DNA of 64,000 bases, taken from NCBI GenBank assembly GCA_000310025.1, contig FN649740.1, positions 4,222,514-4,286,513 on the forward strand, in the 5' to 3' direction. Shown piece by piece: positions 46,301-58,077 of this stretch (positions are counted from its first letter, which is position 1; each line of letters begins with the position of its first letter). Made by a program: the position numbers and the translations under genes. The notes below the pieces were generated by a model, which worked only from the letters and a program-made list of their open reading frames with translations, made no database searches and had not been told where the DNA came from. The stretch is from Ectocarpus siliculosus (Eukaryota > Sar > Phaeophyceae > Ectocarpales > Ectocarpaceae).

Positions 46301-49300
46301 GCCAGCTTCGCTTGGAAGACTCACCACCGCGAGAATCAGGGTCAGCGACATCACGAGCTCGTTCTCGGCGCACCCCTGGAAGTAGTGGAACATGGCGCCG
46401 ATGGCACAGAGCGAGCCGGTGTAGAGCACCCCGCTGGCCGTCAGCAGGGCGCAAAGGTATGGCTTGGCCTCCTCGCTGTCGTCGCCGTGCTCGCTCGCCT
46501 TCTCCACCAGACCATCGTTGATCCTGGGTGGGGGGGGGGGGGGGGTTGATGGTGGTTTCGGCGAATGCGGTGTTTGCTGCTGGTGCGGGATGTTCGAAAA
46601 ATGACGTCCGTGATCGACAGATATCTCGTGCATAGCACACCAGTGACGGAGGCGAGACTGCGAGGCATGTCGTTCACCTCCCGACAACGTATGCATTAGA
46701 CGTGGATACCTTCGAAGACAATTTAAATAGCAATCCGCGCCTACTGCATGATGGGTCAAAGACAAGGTACCGATACCATGCTTCTCTCTGACACATGCCC
46801 AGCCACCAAACAGACAGACGAGTCCAAAAAGCGTTTTACCACCATCCCCACGGCACGGACAAACGATGCCGAATGAGTACGATCAAGAGCAAAAAAATGA
46901 ACTAACAAAGGCTGGCAATAGCAATGCATGCGACCGTCTAGCTGGCCGCAAACCCGAACAAATATATTCACACGCACCGGCCATGACCATCCGCTGTTTC
47001 CGACGCCGCCTCTTTAGGCCTATCATTTTCAGGTGCGGGGTAGCCGGAAGAACGCGCGAAGATATACAAACACCCTCGACAAAACACACCTACCCAATTT
47101 TCAGCAAGCACGGACGGACGGACGGACGTACCTGTAGGCCAGGTCGATGAGGACAATCTGCTGCATTATCGTGAAGATGAAGGCGCCTATCCTCGCCACC
47201 CACACGTAACCGCTCGTGTCGAAAACGTCGTTCGTGATGAACAGCGTCGCGATCATCAGCACCGCCCACAGCATGAACTTGAAACCCCAGAAGCCGTGGT
47301 TGAACACCGGAGAGCAGCACGCGCACAGGGCCATCAACGCGAAGAACACCTGCGAATGTTCCACCGGCCAACACACGCACCGCGATCGATGGGAGGCGGT
47401 ACGTGAAACGTCTGTGCCTTTGAGCGCACAATGTTTGATGCAGAGCTCACAGCAGTCCCGCCAAATGGCACAGGTCGATCGTCGGCAGCGATATGAAATT
47501 TTTCGCAGGCTAGTTACGAGCCCACGCACAGACCCAGAGCGACCAACCATCCTACGCTAATATGGCCAATATTTGTCTGAAAACGACACTAGAATCCATC
47601 GCGAAAACAAGTTCAGAACACCGACTCCCTACCAGAGAGCCTGATTGGGGCCTCATGGTATTGGAGCAACAAGGGGACTGATTCAAATATCGATTTCTCA
47701 CGGAAAACAGCTCTCAGCCCCGTCGGATCCTCGGTCCTTTCAACGCATACATGGCTGGGGCACACGCCCTGATACTGAAGCTGATGCATTGGCGCTTCGA
47801 CTTCGCTGGCCGAATCCATTTGCCTACGGAAGCCAAATTTGAGAGGTCGGCATTGGTACATGAATTCGTCCGTCACGCCGCCTCAAGAAATTCCGAGCAA
47901 AAACAAGATGGACTGATCCTTTCGTCAACACGTGCTGCTACTTGACTTGTTCAGCCCTCGGTGGAAATAATAAACTCCAGAGGTGGATGTGAGAAGAAAT
48001 ATCGAACCGCAGTGTGACGACTATTCCTCCCTCCGCAGCCTCTTTAGGGCATCCGCGGACAGCAATCTATCTCACCGCATCCACGAAGCTGACCCGGTAG
48101 ACGGCGGTGTTTCCGATGCACACGTCCGTGAACTCTTCCGAGTAGGCCTCGTCGTCACAACTGCAGGCAGAACGAGACATTTTAGGTGTGACGAGTTCAT
48201 ATTTCGAAGAGGAAAATACATGGTATGGGAGGAAGAAAAAGAAACGGAATGGTATCTACACAGCTTCTTGTGGGAGCACGCGAACTTGAACCAATCACAC
48301 TCGGGTATTGTCGGGTCAGCAACTTCGTTTTTTCCCAACGCGCACGATAACCCCACGGTACCAAACCTTGGGCACGGGGTGGAGCAGAAAACTACCTCCC
48401 GCCCGCATTGCTATCGCTGTTGCTTCCTCCTGCAAAAAGTTATCGATGGAACATCACACCCGTGGCGGTCGAAAACACCGAACTTGCACTAGCCGCTCAT
48501 GGCCGTTGACATTCGTGCGTCAACACAAAATGTTTTTCCCGGGGCCTTCGGCAACTCACGGAGGCAGACTTGGGCATTGCCCAACAGCCCATGGCATCGC
48601 CTCCTTCCGGATGCCATGCATGAGGCAACTCGTCTAGTTTCGTCGAGATACCGATGAACACGGTGCCTTCCAATCGAAGCTGGAGAGGGGGTCTACGCGT
48701 GTCGTAGGGGTAGGCGTTTGACGCGGATTGGCGGCGGCGCGAAACTATTGTTCGACTTGTTGCGAGAAAGGTTCGTAAACGTTTGGTCCAGATCGCACGA
48801 TTTTTGTCAAAAGCAAGAGTATCCAAACTTTTTGCGCAACTTTTTCCTCTCAGAAGGAGCGTACACGAGAAAAGTTGCGATAAAAAATTGCAAACTTTTA
48901 ACTTTTCTCGTAACTCTATGCTCCCAAAAATGCGGTGTTAGGACACACACATGGCGTGCCAGCAAACTGATACCCATGCCCCCGGATAGTGCTGAGAAAG
49001 TCAGAGGTTGTGCGAGGCAAGGGGGTTTACTCGAAGTTCCAAGTATCGATAACCACCACGTACGCCCTAGGCATTAGAGTACTCTGGGACGCGTTGGTCC
49101 AACGCTGGCTCAGAGCCGAGGTGAAATAGCGGCACGCCGCCACCTTCACCATGGCCGCCGTCGACACTGCTTTCACTCTGTTGATCTTGTTCCAACCGCT
49201 TTGTCGCGGAAATTGCAGCCTTCATCGCTGTGGCTATGGTCTCTTGGTGTCCTAAAAAACACATCCCACCACGGGTCCCAACGACAAAAAAAAAAAAAAC

Positions 49301-49562
49301 ACGGAATCGGAGTCGAACGCCGCGCTAGAGGCAACGTCGTAGCCAGTGCTGGCGGCTGCAGAGTCAGAAAAAAAAAATCTCACCCGTCGTTCCACCAGTC
49401 GAAGCCGTCGAATAACTGGTACCACCAGTATTGCCCCGCCACCGCAAGAACCACGGAGATGAGCATGATGGTGAGCGCCCTCACGCGGCCCACCAGAGGA
49501 GCGTTGGCGCCATCGCCGCCCCCGCTGTTCGTGCAGCTGCCGCACGAGAACGCAACGTACAT
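43373..49562 (-). CDS. Serine incorporator / TDE1 family multi-pass membrane protein
   Basis: Exons (minus): 49562-49384, 48160-48076, 47349-47132, 46523-46325, 45933-45740, 44863-44660, 43588-43373. Phases agree at the first four and at the last junction; the join between 45740 and 44863 is unresolved (a small exon or other donor may be missing). Family features: N-terminal Cys cluster (SCGSC) and first helix (ALTIMLISVVLAVAGQYWW), CxGNTAVYRVSF, HNGFWFFK-type segment here NHGFWGFKFMLWAVL, hydrophobic FIFTIMQQIVLIDLAY, CALLTASGVLYTGSLC, SSCNP after a helix, MMLTNWGD, and the hallmark end YAWTLVAPLVFPDRDF then Ser and stop. Length about 430, near the usual 400-470. The poorly conserved loop exon 44863-44660 is Pro/Gly/Ala-rich. 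SERINCs are multi-pass proteins of the secretory and plasma membranes linked to serine-containing lipid synthesis or lipid scrambling. The ATG at 49562 gives a short N-terminus, so an upstream first exon is possible. Confidence 0.93.
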
Positions 49563-49709
49563 ACGTTGATTAAAAAGTCAAACTGGCACCACAAGGGGAA
49601 ACACCGCCAGATGAACATATAACACAGAATATGGAACAAGTTGTGTATTCTCGAAATGGGATGCAATGATTCCATTGACAAAGACCTGGAGAGAAGATCC
49701 AACAAGGAA

Positions 49710-50245
49710 ATCGACCCTCGCCACCGATTCGGCGCCGGACAGCATGGACGCAATCTACAGCGTGGCCACCGTGGTCAACGATCAGGGTGTCCGCAAGCGG
49801 TTTCGGCGCCGGACAGCATGGACGCAATCTACAGCGTGGCCACCGTGGTCAACGATCAGGGTGTCCGCAAGCGACTTCCCGGCAAGATTGCCGCAGCCGC
49901 TGGGCCGCGCGGGGCGGACACCCTGGCTCTCGATGACTGCCTCCGTGTGTCGTACATGCTAACGAACCTGTCGGACCCGGTCGCCCTCGTCAACCGCCGG
50001 CACCGGCGGTTGCCGGCGGTTGACGAGCGACCGGGCCCGACAAGTTCATCGCCTCGGGGCGGTCCGTTAGCATGTGCCAGATACGGAGGCAGCCATCGAA
50101 AAGCCAGGGTGTCGGCCCCACGCGGCCCGGCGGCTGCGGCAATCTTGCCGGGAAGCCGCTTGCGGACACCCTGATCGTTGACCACGGTGGCCACGCTGTA
50201 AATTGCGTCCATTCTGTCCGGCGCCGAAGCGGTGGCGAGGTCGAT
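49710..50245. repeat. Near-perfect inverted repeat (arms about 230-290 bp) with 74-bp tandem duplication in left arm
   Basis: The left arm 49710-50000 and right arm 50013-50245 are reverse complements with scattered changes; the centre is the short palindrome CAACCGCCGG/CCGGCGGTTG around 50006. Within the left arm the segment starting TTCGGCGCCGGACAGCATGG occurs twice, at 49728 and 49802 (period 74). Both arms carry the same coding-like sequence in opposite directions. The block lies just upstream of the serine incorporator gene. Confidence 0.9.
49740..50000 (+). pseudogene. Left-arm copy of a duplicated exon (MDAIYSVATVVNDQGVRKR...)
   Basis: The plus frame reads APDSMDAIYSVATVVNDQGV then RKRLPGKIAAAAGPRGADTL, ALDDCLRVSYMLTNLSDPVA and LVNR, which is well composed. 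The 74-bp upstream duplicate is out of frame with it, and no start or stop context is clear, so I treat it as a broken copy. The family is not recognised. The matching sequence on the other arm reads on the minus strand. Confidence 0.45.
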
Positions 50246-50266
50246 GTCGAGGAGGGCGCTACTCAT
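50050..50266 (-). CDS. Right-arm copy of the duplicated exon, with ATG (unknown protein)
   Basis: ATG at 50266 opens MSSALLDIDLATASAPDRMD then AIYSVATVVNDQGVRKRLPG and KIAAAAGPRGADTLA. Beyond that it departs from the left arm through a one-base insertion, so the part ALDDCLRVSYMLTNL is lost here. It points toward the serine incorporator gene and could be an alternative first exon of it, but no donor was found. More likely it is a separate gene start caught up in the inverted duplication. Confidence 0.4.
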
Positions 50267-53200
50267 GATGCCGAAGAGGGAAGAGCGGAGGAGCGGAGGA
50301 GCGGAGAGAAGAAATAGAAGCAGAGAAACCGGGAAAACACGCTGCTGCTGAACAGAACACGTAGGGAGAAAGGGATACCCACACGAGAGGCGACGTGCGC
50401 ACCGCCCTGCATGTGCGCTGCGACTGAACGGCCTCAACCGGTGCTCCCTGTTATCTTTCTGTTTTCCTGTCTTCCTGTCGAAGCAGGGTGCCACAGTGAA
50501 AAGTGAGAGCGGACCTCGTCCTCTAATAATGTTGGCTCTTTGTTGCGCGACATATCTGGAAAGATTGCATCTCTTTCCACCTTGGTTCTTGATAATACAG
50601 GTAGGATCGAGGCTCTGAACTTTGTCGATAGCGCAGGCTCACGACAGCTCTATGCATGCACAAACTGAATCCTCAAAAGTTATTAGTGCTTAGGGCTTGG
50701 AATGAAAATGGATACACCAACACAATATGGTGGTTCCGATAGTTGATGGTGACCCATGTACTGTAGTTACCATGGTCTTCTAGATGTGGAGTGGTGGAAC
50801 TTGGCCGAAATATTCAGAAAGAATCGCTGCGAGAATCTCGGGATGATTCCGCCTCACGACCGCAATTTTACGAAAGTCGCCCGGAGGCTCAAGCCAAGAC
50901 ACATGTGATACATGGCGTTTCCGCACAATACAACATCGGATCTGGGTACCTGTTGTCATCTTATGTTCTTGAGTTTGCGTATGTAGACTTCTCGGAGGCT
51001 CAATGTCTTACCTGTACAGCAGTATTCTCAAGTCCGTACGTTGAGCGCCTTCTGTACTCACAGGAAAACAAGTACCATCCCATATGCATACACACGCGGT
51101 GCAGATGTTTGGTCTAATTGCGTGAGGTGATGCAAATGTGCATAGAATCATCCTTGGGAGAGGACAAAAGCGAGCAGGCATCTGTAGAAAAATACTTCTT
51201 AAAAATAAAAAAATACAAAAATACAGCTCTCTAAATGATATGTAGACTAGAATTGCTGCCGACTGCTGTAGAATTTCATAATATCTGCCGCACTTTCCTG
51301 AGAAGTGTAAACATAGCACGTGCTCATTCGTCTTTGCGGTAGAGTGTGTACGTTCGAAATTGGGATGCGCTAGCTCCTTGTTCGTGCCCGTCCAACTCCC
51401 TCTGGTCGGTGTGGCGCACAGACCTACAGGAGGAGAGGGTGGTGCGAGAATACAATTAGTTCCCGATACACCAAAATGTCTGCACACGCTGAAAGAAGCA
51501 TTTCTCCTCGGTCCCGTGCGTTAAACCACGTTATTGTGAAAGCTAGAGATCAAATTCCTGGCCCTATTGAGAGCTGCTGTGCGAGTCGTTGGACATGCAT
51601 TCCGCAGTCTGCTGGTGCCTTCGCTATACATTCAACGCTGCGGACCGTCCTTGCGATGTGCGCATCTGACATCGGCCCGGTAAACAACCCGGCGGTCTAC
51701 ATCATCATTGTCCGAACCTCAGCAGAGGAAACTCACCATCCCAAGCAACTGCAGCAGATGCTGGCGACACTGACGCATGTCTGGCACGCCGCACAGGCGA
51801 GACAGGCACCCATGTTTGCCTCCTGTTTCCGGTTCTCTCTCGCTCTCCCTCCTCTCTGAGCTTAGCTCGCTCTTGTCTGGGTTTTAGAGCAAGTCCCCGG
51901 CCGCTGCTGTCACCGCACCGTCCCTTCCCCCTTGCAAACCCAGTAGACGGCACCCTTCCGAACCTTTTGGCAGGAACTACACCAGTCAGCAGGTACCAAG
52001 ATCAGCCAGTCGAGCAGAGTCAACAGCACAGCACGCAGCAGCGTAGAAAGAGAGGCAGCGGCTTCAGGAGTACGCCCCAAGGCCCTCAACAACTTGTAAA
52101 CCGTTTCTCAAAATTTTGGAGAACCGTCTGCAGATCGATCCGCGTTCGAAATTATTGGTGGGTACCTTGATTATGCGGAACCCCCGCGGCGGCGATGCGC
52201 CGAGCGGGTCAGGGGTGGTGCATCAGGTTCTTGTGCTGCATCAGGTTCTTGATGCAACTCGTCCTTCTTGTGGTGCCTGGCCAGGTAGCAAACCAGGAAC
52301 GCCATTTTTTCATAAGGTAAGTCGGCGAATAAGTCGAGGGGGCAGTGCTTGCGGCAGTCCAGCTAGCTGGACGGAAACTACGTTGTAGTCGGGTCAATTT
52401 TGCGGAACGTGGACCTTCCTTCGTCTCTGTCTCTCTTGGCACATGCATGGACTTCATGATATTGTAGCGCACAACAGGGGTTGACACTGATAGATTCGGT
52501 AAAGTGTTCTAGCACACCATGAAATGAACCAGTGGTGCGTCTCCACGGTATCCCTCAAAATCTATGCCCTCTCCCCATTTGTTGTGTTACCGGCGGTTGG
52601 GCATCTAGGACGTAGTGCAATGAATAGTTCCACCGCCTGTCAGAAATCTGCACAAATGTGAAGTTCATTTCCTGTCACACCTGTGAATCTCTTCTGACAG
52701 ATGTTGTTGTCGCCCTCACACTCCTTCATTCCTTCACTACAACTGTTCGACCGTCGAGAGGACTTATTTTATCCCCCGTGTGGGTGTTATCCTCGCCGGC
52801 GAATCACAGGAAAATATCAATGATCGTGTATGCCTCCAAGCATGAGCAATTAAGTTATTTTCTTGTACGCTATCAACGGCGTGTACACGCTCTCTGTGTG
52901 ACAACTCGAGCGATGGCGCACGGGCGTGGCATCATTCGAATTTGCCCCCAGTCACTAGGATACGATAGCACTCCGTAGGGGTGGAACTGTATTTTGATTC
53001 ATGCGAAGTCCATTACACCCCGTATTGTGCGATAGACCCTCGTATCCTCGTATACCATCACGTGCCTGATGGGTGCAGGCACAATCAGGGCCGCAGCTTA
53101 TGCAGAACCTATATTGTAGTACCGCCGTTCTCGCCTCTCGAACTGACTCACTTTATTTCCGTTGGGTTCCCCCAATATCCAGAACGTGTGCCCTTGTTTT

Positions 53201-54080
53201 GAATGTCCCCCGCGAAAATGCGAGAAGGCCAGGACGTTCACGTCACATGGCTGATATTTGAATGCCATCTCCGACGCTTTGTCGGCAGCATGCCTCTTGA
53301 CCCGTGACGGCGATGCCCTCAAGTTTGGAACGCGCATATCGCTTGTCTTCTTTTTGGGATGAAAGTTACACCTTTCGCTCGACCTTGCTGCCGACAGCAG
53401 TAGTGGCTTCGTCTGTTGCGGACGGCGAGGGATGACACCCACCGCCGCCCATCCGTACGGAGTTTTGCCCTCTCTCCGTTTGATCCGGGTATCATTCGAT
53501 TCGCAAATTTTTTTCGATGGTGGCATGCACAAGCACAGCAGGGGACAGGCGAAGCTGGGGGTGCGTTTTGTCCACGGCGGTACTGTGGCTGCGTTTGTGG
53601 CAGTGCTTGCACAAGCAGCCACCACGGCTGAACGTGGAAATGATTTGACTGGTTGTCACTTGATGGACTGCCCCCTTCGTCATGCCTTTCTCCCGCGTTC
53701 CACCCCAAATCGACTCTCTCTTGCAAATATGATTCGTAGAACACAACCCTAACCAACCAAAGTACAAATAGGGACCCGCCATCTTCACATAATGGCCCTA
53801 GCAGGCCACCGATGTGTTGGCAACCACAATACGAGTTGACTGTGCCGCACGAATGGGTTTACCTGGCGCAAGCAGATGCAGGCATGCGTCAAGCTCGGGT
53901 CGCGCAACGAGATCCTCCGCGACCTACCTACGTGGCGATATCTTGCCTGTTTCCCAAAGAGTCTCACCTCCAGCAATTTGCCCATTCCGCCACCGCTTTT
54001 TGCCCTCCCAAACATGTAGCACAAACGCCAGGGCAGGAGGAAGAAGTGCGGGCTAAGAATAAGAGGACGTTGTTAACGCC
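50267..54080. other. No supported gene
   Basis: Long frames at 51476-51859 and 53098-53756 overlap opposite-strand frames and lack splice or motif support. Frames near 52981-53202 (plus) and 53098-53280 (minus) are each somewhat protein-like but cannot both be real. The promoter of the plus-strand C2 gene should lie at the right end. Confidence 0.4.
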
Positions 54081-57000
54081 ATGCCGGACCTGAGCGATTT
54101 CGGCGGGCTGGGCGGCATTAGCGGGGCCGCCGGGGGCCTTGGCGCACTCGCGTCTCTCGCGGGGAGCGGCGGTCGTTCGCACGGTGGAGGCGGAGGGCTC
54201 GGAAACCTGGGCGGGCTGGGCGCGATGGGACTGCTCGCAGGTATGGCGGGCGGCGCTGCGGCCGGCGGAGGGCGCCGCAACAACCACCACCACCGGAACA
54301 ACCACTGCGGCGGTGGGGGATACCACCACGGCCACGGCGAGTGTTTTACAGTATTCTCTTTTTGTTTGTGTGGTCTCTCCGCTTGCTACGCCGCTCTGCT
54401 CTTGTTCCGCTGTTCGAGTCGGATTCTGACCACCGTGTCTGCGCTCCTGGTGTTCTTGTTCTGGTTGGTATTGTCTCTATGTTTCAATCCGGGTCCCGTC
54501 TCTGCTGGGTATCTTCAAACGTCTGTGCCGGTCAAACGGACACAGACGCCTTCCACGAGCACAGGGAACATACTCGGAATAGTCAGTCAACTTCATGATG
54601 TTCAAAGCAAGAATAAGGTGGGGGCCATGCCTAACGTAGTGTGTGCTTGCAAATACGGGTTTCGTGGAGGCCTCCTCGATACGGCAAGCACAGGGCACTA
54701 AAAGCACGTGCTCAAGCCGTGGAAGCACGCTGCAATGCTGACGATTGGTCACGAATATTATGCCCGTGGATAAAGATGGAACTGCGAAGCTCGCCGGCTT
54801 CATCGTGGTTAGTTTTCCAAGGTCTCAAACTTCTTGAATCCAAATGGCTCATGCAAGTCCGGCAGCAACGTCTCGGTATCAGAACTTGTGGTTCTAAGCA
54901 TCGACGCAAGCAGCGAATTTGTCCAGGCAACACGGGTAGCCTTGGCTTCGGCCATAGCGGGGGCCAGCACCAGCGGATCGGCGTGCGCGCCGGGGGGTGG
55001 GGAGAAACAAAGTAACTCCAGCCAAGAGTTGGCAAAACACCTCGACCACGAAATCCACACAGCACCAAGGAGTCCGCCTGCAATGCTGGAACAATTCATT
55101 GAGATCACGCACGCGCGTCGGGAGAATCGTCCCAAAACGTTTTAGTAAGACCTCTACCCGTGACTTGCATTCGGGGGACAGGGTGACGACCTGCATGAGT
55201 GCGCCGGGGATGTACCACTCCATACAATGTATGGCAACAACATAAGGTGGTAGATGCTGTGCTAGTTGGATACTGCAAGAATGATGCTGGGCTTTGTTGT
55301 CTATCTTTATGGCCTGTGAGTACTGCAGCATATCAGCACGTTCAAAAACAGCTTCACCGTGTAGGCAAATGCCACCAGGCGCACCCACCTAGACGGAGCC
55401 ACGACTATTAGCAGCACATGTGCATGTATGCATGTATGCATGAATGAGGAATACCAGAATACATATGCTGGCCCCCCCAGTCCCTACAATCCTCAAAGCT
55501 CACCTGCAGACCAGCTCTGTGTACTTGTTTGCGCATCGAACGCCACCGCGGTGTGTATGCGGGTGCGGGTTCGCGCGCGCTAATATCATACGCAATCTCT
55601 AAACACGACAGGCGGGCACGGGGGTTTCGGTGGCGGCGGAGGCTTCGGCCACCACGGCGTCGGGGGCGGCTACCACTACGGCCCGGGAGGGTTCGGGGTA
55701 GGCCTCGGCGGCATGGGGATGGGAATGGGCGGCGGTTACGGTATGGGGGGGATGGGCGGGTACCGCGGCTACGGCGGCGGCCACCACGGCTACCGCGGCT
55801 CGGCCATGAGGCTGCCTTGGATGGGGGTGCTGGCGGCGACGGCGGTGGCCGGCGGCGCGGCGGCGGCGTACCCCAGGGGCGCCAGGAGCCAGGTCACGTG
55901 GAAGGAGGGGAGCAAGCAGGTGTCCGCGCAGGTGTGTGGGTGACCTGCCGACGAAATTGACGGGACATTTGTTTTTCGGGGACGGGGGTGTACTGAAGGC
56001 TAACGCATGCCGCAGTCGTTAGACCATGGCGAGGGGTGTGTGTGTTTTTTTTTGTCAATGGGGTTGTCTCTGCTAACTTCAGGACTGGACCGCGGCACAG
56101 GGCTTGCGCTCTTTTTGGGTGTCTCTGGAGGTTGTTGTTTCTCGCCGACACGGAACAACGCCACGCAACACGGGCAGCTCCCGCCAGACCACCACTGGTT
56201 CTGTCGCAAGCATGTGTAGCTCGCGCGCCCTGGTCTACTTGCCACCCTTTTGTCCAATGTCTTCGCTATTCCCTCGCACGCGTGTCTGCGCGCGCGCTTA
56301 GGTCGGAGGCTTGACGGTCAACGTGGCCTGTGCTCAAAACCTGAAGAGCGTGTCGACCATGAGCACCCAAGACCCGTACGTCAAGGCCAAGCTTCTCGTC
56401 GACGGATACCAGGTTGGTGACATTTTTGCCGAGTCGCGGCTGTTCAGGCAACGGAGTGGTTCATTCAAGGTTCATTCAAGGCAATGAATCTGGACACTGT
56501 GCTTATATTTTTTGGCTGCAAAGGCGAAGCAAGGGCTAGTCGAACTGCGACATCTGTGCCGGCAAACTCTATTGTAGAGGCGCATATGACAAGAACTTAA
56601 CCCCGAGCGGTCGCTCGCACGTTGGAAGTGGCTCCAAATCGAGACGACGGGGCGGGGTCTCCCCATTCTACCACACGGCAAAAGGTGTCAAGGCAGAGTG
56701 TCCGGACTTGTCATATGAACTTGTCCATGTTTTGCGGACACCCCCCGGCGCGCCTCCTTGTCATCTTATGCCCACCTTTCGCAAAAGATCTCCGAGGTGA
56801 AGAGCGGGACGCACAACAACGGCGGCCGGAACCCCAGCTGGGCGAGGAGGAACAACTTCTTCACCTTCTACGTGCCTTCGAACGTTCCGCTGCGGAAGCT
56901 GGCGGTCGTGCTGGAGATATACGACTACAACACCATGTCCGCCGACAAGATGATCGGCACGTGCGGGAAGATTCCTCTCCAGGGGGTGAGTCATCCGTAA

Positions 57001-58043
57001 GAGAGAAGGGAGATGCGCTATTTGTCTGAGTTGCGATCCCTTCGGACCGCTCGGATGCACGTTGTTTTTTGGGTGTTGTTTTGTGTTTCGATTTTTTTTC
57101 GGCATTCACTCTGAACGCGCGCGTGCGGGTTCGATTGTGTTGTACATGTGAGGCACGTTTGCGTGTACCGTTGTTCGTTTTGCTGGAATCTTTCGTTCAT
57201 TTTGCCAAAACGCCGCCCCTCGACCGCCTGCGTCTTGCTTTTTTCGTTTCCCAAAGAAAGCGCTTGGCAGCTTCCCGGTCAGGCCACCGCTTCCGCGCCG
57301 TCCAATATTTGACAGCTTTATTCTCCCTTCACAGGCTAATGTGGCTGTGCCAGTGGAATCGGCCAATGTCCTCCTTGCTTCCCCATCGTGGGCACAGCGC
57401 TTGAATGTTTGGTTTTGGTGGAGATATTGGGTGGGATGATGCGGTAATGTACACAGGGACGAGCATGTCTCGTTCGGCACACGCAAATCAGCTCTGCCCA
57501 TCTCGACCTTCTTCGGAAACCATCTTCGGGTTTGACATGTTCTCCCCTCCCCCCCCCCGGGCGTCCATGTTTGTTGCTTTTTCTGGCAGATCGCAGACGG
57601 GAAGATGCGGTGGTGGACCGTCACGAGCGGGGGGCAGCTGCAGGCCTCTGTCTTCTCCGACGTGAAGTTTAACAGCACCAAGGCATCCAAGTCCGGTGGT
57701 CAGAAGCAGCACCAGAAGAAGAGCAAGCCCAAGAAAAAGAAAAAGAGCAAGACCAAGTACCACTACGGCGGCGGCGGCGGCGGAAGCCGGAACGAGTACA
57801 ACAACTACGTGAGTAGATTTGCTCGCACTGAGTGTAGCGTTGGTCCTAGCATGCGGCATGGAAGGTCATTCGTGTCGGCTGCGGTTTGTTCCGAAGACGT
57901 GTGTACGCGGTACAACGTACGCCGTTTCTTCGCCTGATTTGCGTCCGAACAGGTAAACGGCATGAACAACGCCGGCCGGAACCACGAGGTGCTGCCGTAC
58001 GAGGCCTGGGCCAACGGCCGATACAGGGACAACCGCAGGAGGG

Positions 58044-58077
<34 letters not shown>

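Noticed and set aside
49067-49264. Minus-strand frame with helix-like sequence (ETIATAMKAAISATKRLEQD) and an acceptor-like start
   Set aside because: It lies between the first two serine incorporator exons, whose phases join only if it is skipped, and the family has no such insert there.
53098-53756. Long overlapping frames on both strands
   Set aside because: Opposite-strand frames cannot all be coding, and none shows motifs or exon boundaries.
54894-55388. 164-codon minus-strand frame in intron 1 of the C2 gene
   Set aside because: A protein-like plus-strand frame and another minus frame overlap it; no splice evidence or family resemblance decides between them.
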